Assembly: GCA_964020155.1 (NCBI GenBank)
Contig: OZ026553.1
Coordinates: 5,774,009-5,838,008, forward strand
Direction of reading: 5' to 3'
DNA from: Chondrilla cf. caribensis
Lineage: Eukaryota > Porifera > Demospongiae > Chondrillida > Chondrillidae
Length of the DNA: 64,000 nucleotides
Shown: positions 54,666 to 64,000 of the stretch, piece after piece
Layout: every line of letters begins with the position of its first letter
Position numbering within the stretch: position 1 is the stretch's first letter
Notes under the pieces: model-generated
What the model saw: only the letters and a program-made list of their open reading frames with translations
Database searches by the model: none
What the model was told of the DNA's origin: nothing
Made by a program: the position numbers and the translations under genes

Positions 54666-55727
54666 CACAAGGGGGTTATAACGGACCCGGCATTGTTGGA
54701 GATTTTAGGTGATAAAAGATTGGAATGTTGAATATTTATCACCTACATCACCACTCGCGGCGAAATGATTGCGCAATGATTTCGTTCAGGCGACAAACTC
54801 ACGATAGAAGACCTACTTTATGCAAGTGCAGTAATGCTGAGATGCAATTAGCAAACGAACGAACATTATCACCAATTGTATTAGATGAAAATAAACACAT
54901 ACACTGAAATGAACGACTAAATTGAGCAAGGAAGCGCATAAAACATCGATAATCGAAACAAAATCGTAATTATCGCAAAGGTTAACCATTGAATTATCTT
55001 GAGAAATGGCATGCACAATTCATTACAGTACAAAATCAAAGACATACCTTTAGAGATCTTCAAAGTCCACTTGGATCGCGAATGATCTTCAGGGACCTTG
55101 CAATATACGAAACAACGGCTATTCCTCCATAACATGTTGCGTAATATCTATAGCAACGTCACATTAAATGGCGGACGGGCGGTTATTTCTTAAAAACGGT
55201 GTTTGCCGCATCAGTAGATGGACCTTTTCGAGTATTATTATATCTTATAACGATAGAGAACGATGTCGTCTACATTCTGACTGTGAGGGAAGATGTTATA
55301 ATCAGGTATGTTAAAGTTATACGAAGATTACACCTATTTTCTCTGCGTTTTATGCGTATTTTAGTACATTTTCAATTATAACTCTAGTGTTAGAGATTAT
55401 AACATCTTCCCTCACAGCAGATCTTTAGATAATAATACACTCTTTCATTTGATACCAATTTGAAGTTCATCCAAGGCCATCTACTGATGCGGAAAAAGCG
55501 ATTTTTACCCGAAAGTACAATTTACTTGTGACGTGTTTAGAGCTTCTTGATACATGCTATTCAATCGATTTTTCACTCAGACTTTAAAATGAGATAGAAA
55601 TTATTGGTATATATCAAAAAAATGATTTATTATTATTCCTCAGGTCTATAAATGCGGTATGTTTTCGGGGTTGATATGCGTCGGCCATTTTATTGCTATT
55701 CTCGGGGTCCGTTATAATGACCCTGTG
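54666..55727. mobile_element. inverted-repeat DNA transposon, non-autonomous, 1062 bp
   Basis: Ends CACAAGGGGGTTATAACGG... and, reversed, CACAGGGTCATTATAACGG..., matching at 19 of 23 positions. The satellite reads CCCCCAGTGCC at an empty site; here CCCCCA and CAGTGCC flank the element, so a CA dinucleotide is duplicated. Inside are two further inverted pairs: CCGCATCAGTAGATGG (55206) with CCATCTACTGATGCGG (55478), and GTGAGGGAAGATGTTATAAT (55285) with its complement (55396). No transposase is seen. CAC ends with a 2-bp duplication suggest a CACTA-type family; that assignment is tentative. Confidence 0.75.
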
Positions 55728-55765
55728 CAGTGCCAATGTATATACTTTGTATGTAGATTCATATA
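55728..55765. repeat. short satellite remnant between two insertions
   Basis: CAGTGCCAATGTATATACTT and TGTATGTAGATTCATATA are satellite sequence continuing the interrupted monomer. Confidence 0.9.
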
Positions 55766-57770
55766 CTAGTTGTGAACGTGGTTCAGGACCTCGCTACGTG
55801 AAGTAGAATACGTCCGTATTTTGCTGTATTAATATATATTTTTGTTTTTAAAATTGATCATGAGATCACATGGATAGATTGAATTATCACAGGAATACTC
55901 CGCACACTGTGGGTAGTATTCCTGATCAGTAAAATCAATAATTGTTTTGAAATTCAAATGATATATATAGATTGAATCATAACAGGAATAAAAAGAATTA
56001 GATCAAGTTGAACTTGAATGAATCAGGCAAAGTACGCCTGTTGTGTGTATTATAAGATAATAGTTGAATTTCATGATGCACTCCAATTATAGTGTACTTC
56101 TGTATGTCAAGGTGAATGGCTTAGATAGAAGTTAAGATTCCTGCGTTTATATCTTCATGTGGGAGGTCAGCAATGGTAGAATGAGGGAGACTGCTGGCAA
56201 AAAGGTCAAGTGGTGCTGGCAGGTTTGAGCGTTTGATAACAATTGTAATTGGCTATAACACTAGTTTCATACTGGTTAATTCTTTGAAAAGTTGCATGCT
56301 ATTTTGCTGCTTGTTGCAAAAATGTAGAATATGGGTAAATTATTCATGTTTGGTGATAGTTTATCAAGTATAGTGACCGCACATGTTGTGATATGTTTAC
56401 TATACATGACCTTTATATCCACATTGACCACCTTGCTTTTGTATAATTGTTTATATTAAGTGGTAATGCTCGCCACATAACGTTTCTCCAATTTGTGAGT
56501 CAAATCTTGTAAGCATCTGGTACCGATCCATGTCCATATTGTTTCTTTGGGAGTACTATTTTAGAGAACTTTTGTCACAGTTACATCTTGTTGCATGTTT
56601 TGTAACATGATGAATGGCCACATGTCTCGACAACTTGTGCAAAGAAATTGGTTCCACTGATGCATGCACTGAACTGGATGCATGCATGATTCCGTTTGTA
56701 ATTGTTCTGTGACAGCTTGTCTCTCATATTGCATCAACTGTGTTTGTGTTTCTATTGTGGTTGATTGAAGTGTGTTCAGTGTATTATTGTTTGTTCGTTA
56801 AGGTGTGGTATGTATGTTCAGACATATTTATACATTTGATGTCATACCAAGAGCTACAGCTGTTGCACAACACTGTAAAGTGCTTAGCAAGAGCAAACAT
56901 CTCACAATGAGGACAAAAATATTTATGGATCAGGTAAAAAGAAGTTAACGGACACTGGTTATATGGATTGATGATGTTGGGTTAGTGTTAGTAGGTAGAG
57001 TTAGGATTGGGGTTAGATCTGGGGTCCTTTTTCGACCTATAATATTTGGTTCAGAATAGGATCCAAGATCTAACCTTACCCCTATCTAGCTATGCATGCT
57101 CTACTACAGAACGAGCATGACGCTATGCGGATGTCATCAGTCTAAATATCCATTAGGTCGGTTAATTTCACCTGATCCAAAGCCCTCTGTGCTGACGTCT
57201 TTTCATATGAGAACCAGTCGTCTCTACAACGAGGAAAAAGTCCCATAAGTGAGCAATTGAAACCCGTAGATGAGCCATCTTTTCGATTACGTAGATTGCT
57301 ACGTCATGTACAAATGTCTGCCAAGATGGACGTCACCATGGCTGACCAATTCGAGCTCCCGAACGACGAATTGACGAACCCCCTTTCGGCGCAATGAGGA
57401 ATCGAAATTCTGTACGTAAAAACTTTGACAGCCTTCCTGATGATCGTTTTAAGCTTACCGACGGCGCCCCACCCGGAACACCCAGCCCCTGAGTCAAAGA
57501 AACGTGAGTGTCATTCTTGTTCGTCTCTCGGCAACTGCTGCTGATCTCGACGAAAGTCTCCTACCTCCGTCTGTGACGCGTCCGTGCCCCCTTCCGACGG
57601 GAGGGACGGATCGCGACCAGCCGGTTGTGAACTCGTGGAATTTGCGCACAAAGAAAGTGCAAATGGGCCATAATTCCGCGAGTGCCCCGACGAAAACAAT
57701 TAGATGCGTGGGCGACCAACTTTCGACTCGCTATGGACCGGAAACAATTAACCTCGCTAACGCTCGGTAA
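55766..57770. other. 2.0-kb unidentified insertion in the satellite
   Basis: Removing it rejoins GATTCATATA with TAAGTGTATTACG as in intact monomers. The first 1.4 kb is AT-rich without long ORFs. From about 57180 it becomes GC-richer with coding-like pieces: ATG 57314 (MSAKMDVTMADQFELPNDEL, stop TGA 57395-57397) overlapping ATG 57394 (MRNRNSVRKNFDSLPDDRF), and an open frame 57504-57770. No terminal repeats or target duplication found. It might be a truncated retroelement or a captured gene 5' end. Confidence 0.55.
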
Positions 57771-60700
57771 TAAGTGTATTACGCCTTGGGTGATCACCTA
57801 AACAATTTGATATTTCTTTTCTGGTCACCAAGGGCTACCTAGTGTCCATGCCTAACTCACCAACACAATTTCGCAAGCATTCTGATTGTCCTGAGTGCGC
57901 TATAACCCTCGTGGTGACAAGCCCAAAAAATGTCAATTTTTGGTCTTGTCACCACGGCCTCTCCTGTGTGCACGTGATGCATCATAGCTGAAATCCAAAC
58001 GCACAGACACACTCCTGGACCTAGTAGCTACCTTCTGATAGCAAAAAGGATGCATTTTGATGTCGACCAAAATTTCCCCCCAGTGCCAATGTATATACTT
58101 TGTATGTACATTCATATATGCGTGTAATACGCCTTGGGTGATCACCTAAGCAATTTGAGATTTCTTTTCTGGTCACCATGGGCTACCTAGTGTCCATGCC
58201 TAACTCCCCAACACAATTTCGCAAGCATTCTGATTGTCCTGAGTGCGCTATAAGCCTCGTGGTGACAAGCCCAAAAAATGTCAATTTTTGGTCTTGTCAC
58301 CACGGCCTCTCCTGTGTGCACGTGATGCATCATAGCTGAAATCCAAATGCACAGACACACTCCTGGACCTGGTAGCTACCTTCTGATAGCAAAAAGGATG
58401 CATTTTGATGTCGACCAAAATTTCCCCCCAGTGCCACATATAATAGAATGTATATACTTTGTATGTACATTCATATATGCGTGTAATACGCCTTGTGGTG
58501 ATCACCTAAGCAATTTGAGATTTCTTTTCTGGTCACCAAGGGCTACCTAGTGTCCATGCCTAACTCACCAACACAATTTCGCAAGCATTCTGATTGTCCT
58601 GAGTGCGCTATAAGCCTCGTGGTGACAAGCCCAAAAAATGTCAATTTTTGGTCTTGTCACCACGGCCTCTCCTGTGTGCACGTGATGCATCATAGCTGAA
58701 ATCCAAATGCACAGACACACTCCTGGACCTAGTAGCTACCTTCTGATAGCAAAAAGGATGCATTTTGATGTCGACCAAAATTTCCCCCCCAGTGCCACAT
58801 ATAATAGAATGTATATACTTTGTATGTACATTCATATATGCGTGTAATACGCCTTGTGGTGATCACCTAAGCAATTTGAGATTTCTTTTCTGGTCACCAA
58901 GGGCTACCTAGTGTCCATGCCTAACTCACCAACACAATTTCGCAAGCATTCTGATTGTCCTGAGTGCGCTATAACCCTCGTGGTGACAAGCCCAAAAAAT
59001 GTCAATTTTTGGTCTTGTCACCACGGCCTCTCCTGTGTGCACGTGATGCATCATAGCTCAAATCCAAACGCACAGACACACTCCTGGACCTGGTAGCTAC
59101 CTTCTGATAGCAAAAGGTTGCATTTTGATGTCGACCAAAATTTCCCCCTATTGCCAATGTATATACTTTGTATGTAGATTCATATATAAGTGTATTACGC
59201 CTTGGGTGATCACCTAAACAATTTGAGATTTCTTTTCTGGTCACCAAGGGCTACCTAGTGTCCATGCCTAACTCACCAACACAATTTCGCAAGCATTCTG
59301 ATTGTCCTGAGTGCGCTATAAGCCTCGTGGTGACAAGCCCAAAAAATGTCAATTTTTGGTCTTGTCACCACGGCCTCTCCTGTGTTCCCGTGATGCATCA
59401 TAGCTGAAATCCAAACGCACAGACACACTCCTGGACCTGGTAGCTACCTTCTGATAGCAAAAGGTTGCATTTTGATGTCGACCAAAATTTCCCCCTATTG
59501 CCAATGTATATACTTTGTATGTATATTCATATATAAGTGTATTACGCCTTGGGTGATCATCTAAACAATTTGATATTTCTTTTCTGGTCACCAAGGGCTA
59601 CCTAGTGTCCATGCCTAACTCCCCAACACAATTTCGCAAGCATTCTGATTGTCCTGAGTGCGCTATAAGCCTCGTGGTGACAAGCCCAAAAAATGTCAAT
59701 TTTTGGTCTTGTCACCACGGCCTCTCCTGTGTTCCCGTGATGCATCATAGCTGAAATCCAAATGCACAGACACACTCCTGGACCTGGTAGCTACCTTCTG
59801 ATAGCAAAAGGTTGCATTTTGATGTCGACCAAAATTTCCCCCTATTGCCAATGTATATACTTTGCATGTAGATTCATATATAAGTGTATTACGCCTTGGG
59901 TGATCACCTAAACAATTTGATATTTCTTTGCTGGTCACCAACGGCTACCTAGTGTCCATGCCTAACTCCCCAACACAATTTCGCAAGCATTCTGATTGTC
60001 CTGAGTGCGCTATAACCCTCGTGGTGACAAGCCCAAAAAATGTCAATTTTTGGTCTTGTCACCACGGCCTCTCCTGTGTGCACGTGATGCATCATAGCTC
60101 AAATCCAAATGCACAGACACACTCCTGGACCTAGTAGCTACCTTCTGATAGCAAAAAGGATGCATTTTGATGTCGACCAAAATTTCCCCCCCAGTGCCAC
60201 ATATAATAGAATGTATATACTTTGTATGTACATTCATATATGCGTGTAATACGCCTTGTGGTGATCACCTAAGCAATTTGAGATTTCTTTTCTGGTCACC
60301 AAGGGCTACCTAGTGTCCATGCCTAACTCACCAACACAATTTCGCAAGCATTCTGATTGTCCTGAGTGCGCTATAACCCTCGTGGTGACAAGCCCAAAAA
60401 ATGTCAATTTTTGGTCTTGTCACCACGGCCTCTCCTGTGTTCCCGTGATGCATCATAACTCAAATCCAAACGCACAGACACACTCCTGGACCTGGTAGCT
60501 ACCTTCTGATAGCAAAAGGTTGCATTTTGATGTCGACCAAAATTTCCCCCTATTGCCAATGTATATACTTTGTATGTAGATTTATATATAAGTGTATTAC
60601 GCCTTGGGTGATCACCTAAACAATTTGAGATTTCTTTTCTGGTCACCAAGGGCTACCTAGTGTCCATGCCTAACTCACCAACACAATTTCGCAAGCATTC

Positions 60701-63700
60701 TGATTGTCCTGAGTGCGCTATAAGCCACGTGGTGACAAGCCCAAAAAATGTCAATTTTTGGTCTTGTCACCACGGCCTCTCCTGTGTGCACGTGATGCAT
60801 CATAGCTGAAATCCAAATGCACAGACACACTCCTGGACCTGGTAGCTACCTTCTGATAGCAAAAAGGATGCATTTTGATGTCGACCAAAATTTCCCCCCA
60901 GTGCCACATATAATAGAATGTATATACTTTGTATGTACATTCATATATGCGTGTAATACGCCTTGTGGTGATCACCTAAGCAATTTGATATTTCTTTTCT
61001 GGTCACCAAGGGCTACCTAGTGTCCATGCCTAACTCACCAACACAATTTCGCAAGCATTCTGATTGTCCTGAGTGCGCTATAACCCTCGTGGTGACAAGC
61101 CCAAAAAATGTCAATTTTTGGTCTTGTCACCACGGCCTCTCCTGTGTGCACGTGATGCATCATAGCTCAAATCCAAATGCACAGACACACTCCTGGACCT
61201 AGTAGCTACCTTCTGATAGCAAAAAGGATGCATTTTGATGTCGACCAAAATTTCCCCCCAGTGCCACATATAATAGAATGTATATACTTTGTATGTACAT
61301 TCATATATGCGTGTAATACGCCTTGTGGTGATCACCTAAGCAATTTGAGATTTCTTTTCTGGTCACCAAGGGCTACCTAGTGTCCATGCCTAACTCACCA
61401 ACACAATTTCGCAAGCATTCTGATTGTCCTGAGTGCGCTATAAGCCTCGTGGTGACAAGCCCAAAAAATGTCAATTTTTGGTCTTGTCACCACGGCCTCT
61501 CCTGTGTTCCCGTGATGCATCATAGCTGAAATCCAAATGCACAGACACACTCCTGGACCTGGTAGCTACCTTCTGATAGCAAAAGGTTGCATTTTGATGT
61601 CGACCAAAATTTCCCCCTATTGCCAATGTATATACTTTGCATGTAGATTCATATATAAGTGTATTACGCCTTGGGTGATCACCTAAACAATTTGATATTT
61701 CTTTGCTGGTCACCAACGGCTACCTAGTGTCCATGCCTAACTCCCCAACACAATTTCGCAAGCATTCTGATTGTCCTGAGTGCGCTATAACCCTCGTGGT
61801 GACAAGCCCAAAAAATGTCAATTTTTGGTCTTGTCACCACGGCCTCTCCTGTGTGCACGTGATGCATCATAGCTCAAATCCAAATGCACAGACACACTCC
61901 TGGACCTAGTAGCTACCTTCTGATAGCAAAAAGGATGCATTTTGATGTCGACCAAAATTTCCCCCCCAGTGCCACATATAATAGAATGTATATACTTTGT
62001 ATGTACATTCATATATGCGTGTAATACGCCTTGTGGTGATCACCTAAGCAATTTGAGATTTCTTTTCTGGTCACCAAGGGCTACCTAGTGTCCATGCCTA
62101 ACTCACCAACACAATTTCGCAAGCATTCTGATTGTCCTGAGTGCGCTATAACCCTCGTGGTGACAAGCCCAAAAAATGTCAATTTTTGGTCTTGTCACCA
62201 CGGCCTCTCCTGTGTTCCCGTGATGCATCATAACTCAAATCCAAACGCACAGACACACTCCTGGACCTGGTAGCTACCTTCTGATAGCAAAAGGTTGCAT
62301 TTTGATGTCGACCAAAATTTCCCCCTATTGCCAATGTATATACTTTGTATGTAGATTTATATATAAGTGTATTACGCCTTGGGTGATCACCTAAACAATT
62401 TGAGATTTCTTTTCTGGTCACCAAGGGCTACCTAGTGTCCATGCCTAACTCACCAACACAATTTCGCAAGCATTCTGATTGTCCTGAGTGCGCTATAAGC
62501 CACGTGGTGACAAGCCCAAAAAATGTCAATTTTTGGTCTTGTCACCACGGCCTCTCCTGTGTGCACGTGATGCATCATAGCTGAAATCCAAATGCACAGA
62601 CACACTCCTGGACCTGGTAGCTACCTTCTGATAGCAAAAAGGATGCATTTTGATGTCGACCAAAATTTCCCCCCAGTGCCACATATAATAGAATGTATAT
62701 ACTTTGTATGTACATTCATATATGCGTGTAATACGCCTTGTGGTGATCACCTAAGCAATTTGAGATTTCTTTTCTGGTCACCAAGGGCTACCTAGTGTCC
62801 ATGCCTAACTCACCAACACAATTTCGCAAGCATTCTGATTGTCCTGAGTGCGCTATAACCCTCGTGGTGACAAGCCCAAAAAATGTCAATTTTTGGTCTT
62901 GTCACCACGGCCTCTCCTGTGTTCCCGTGATGCATCATAACTCAAATCCAAACGCACAGACACACTCCTGGACCTGGTAGCTACCTTCTGATAGCAAAAG
63001 GTTGCATTTTGATGTCGACCAAAATTTCCCCCTATTGCCAATGTATATACTTTGTATGTAGATTTATATATAAGTGTATTACGCCTTGGGTGATCACCTA
63101 AACAATTTGAGATTTCTTTTCTGGTCACCAAGGGCTACCTAGTGTCCATGCCTAACTCACCAACACAATTTCGCAAGCATTCTGATTGTCCTGAGTGCGC
63201 TATAAGCCACGTGGTGACAAGCCCAAAAAATGTCAATTTTTGGTCTTGTCACCACGGCCTCTCCTGTGTGCACGTGATGCATCATAGCTGAAATCCAAAT
63301 GCACAGACACACTCCTGGACCTGGTAGCTACCTTCTGATAGCAAAAAGGATGCATTTTGATGTCGACCAAAATTTCCCCCCAGTGCCACATATAATAGAA
63401 TGTATATACTTTGTATGTACATTCATATATGCGTGTAATACGCCTTGTGGTGATCACCTAAGCAATTTGATATTTCTTTTCTGGTCACCAAGGGCTACCT
63501 AGTGTCCATGCCTAACTCACCAACACAATTTCGCAAGCATTCTGATTGTCCTGAGTGCGCTATAACCCTCGTGGTGACAAGCCCAAAAAATGTCAATTTT
63601 TGGTCTTGTCACCACGGCCTCTCCTGTGTGCACGTGATGCATCATAGCTGAAATCCAAATGCACAGACACACTCCTGGACCTAGTAGCTACCTTCTGATA

Positions 63701-64000
63701 GCAAAAAGGATGCATTTTGATGTCGACCAAAATTTCCCCCCAGTGCCACATATAATAGAATGTATATACTTTGTATGTACATTCATATATGCGTGTAATA
63801 CGCCTTGTGGTGATCACCTAAGCAATTTGAGATTTCTTTTCTGGTCACCAAGGGCTACCTAGTGTCCATGCCTAACTCACCAACACAATTTCGCAAGCAG
63901 TCTGATTGTCCTGAGTGCGCTATAACCCTCGTGGTGACAAGCCCAAAAAATGTCAATTTTTGGTCTTGTCACCACGGCCTCTCCTGTGTGCACGTGATGC
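57771..64000. repeat. 347/361-bp satellite, block 3, about 17 monomers, with higher-order structure; continues beyond the window
   Basis: Successive monomer spacings include 361, 347, 347, 347, 361, 347, 360, 360, 347, 361, 347, 360, 347, 360. Diagnostic variants (TTTGCATGTAG, ACCAACGGCTACC, AAGCCACGTGG) recur exactly 1775 bp apart between about 59,600 and 63,100, so a five-monomer unit is duplicated; a 707-bp dimer is then repeated again (62,179 to 62,886). Small ORFs of 61-81 codons on both strands recur with the monomer and are by-products. Confidence 0.96.

Noticed and set aside
57933..63817. Recurrent 61-81-codon ORFs on both strands of the satellite
   Set aside because: They exist only because the monomer is repeated; their lengths change (64, 74, 81) with the monomer class, the translations have no domain pattern, and both strands are open.

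Overview
The window is nuclear DNA from an animal. Every gene I could resolve is split by spliceosomal introns with GT..AG ends. The proteins are typical animal ones: liprin-alpha, RIC8, API5, SAAL1, Twinkle and an RNF38/44-like RING ligase. Gene spacing is very tight (96 bp between the SAAL1 stop and the RIC8 start; head-to-head ATGs about 40 bp apart), introns are small, and nearly every longer intron carries (GT)n or a minisatellite. Together with the divergence from vertebrate proteins this suggests an early-branching animal, most likely a demosponge; the species assignment is inference.

Left half (1-35,900) is gene-dense. In order: the 3' end of Twinkle (+); an RNF38/RNF44-like RING-H2 E3 ligase (+); a complete 27-coding-exon liprin-alpha (+); a possible small secreted ORF (-); two tandem secreted-protein genes (+) that share an inter-alpha-trypsin-inhibitor heavy-chain C-terminal domain but have different EGF or LDLa+EGF amino ends; a pol-beta-type nucleotidyltransferase (-) that is head-to-head with SAAL1 (+); RIC8 (+); and API5 (-), which has an apparent one-base frameshift in exon 10. 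I chained exons by phase, and the complete models close in frame, API5 excepted. Liprin-alpha (scaffold), RIC8 (G-alpha chaperone/GEF) and the ligase are intracellular; the two ITIH-C proteins are secreted.

Right half (35,900-64,000) is rearranged and repeat-rich, like pericentromeric DNA. A unit holding a mitochondrial-type cysteine-synthase-like gene, its promoter and an antisense tRNA-derived SINE is tandemly duplicated. Two nearly full gene copies survive, each with its own disabling lesions, and several fragments keep only the first or last exons. A RHEB exon pair is stranded in this region. From 47.2 kb three blocks of a 347/361-bp satellite take over. The last block runs off the window end and has a higher-order repeat of 1775 bp (5 monomers) plus a 707-bp dimer duplication. 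A 1062-bp inverted-repeat transposon and a 2.0-kb unidentified insertion interrupt the satellite at clean junctions.

Two patterns cut across the gene half. Many (GT)n tracts begin exactly at 5' splice donors, and several minisatellites end exactly at 3' acceptors. Four genes carry the palindrome TCACGTGA near their start.
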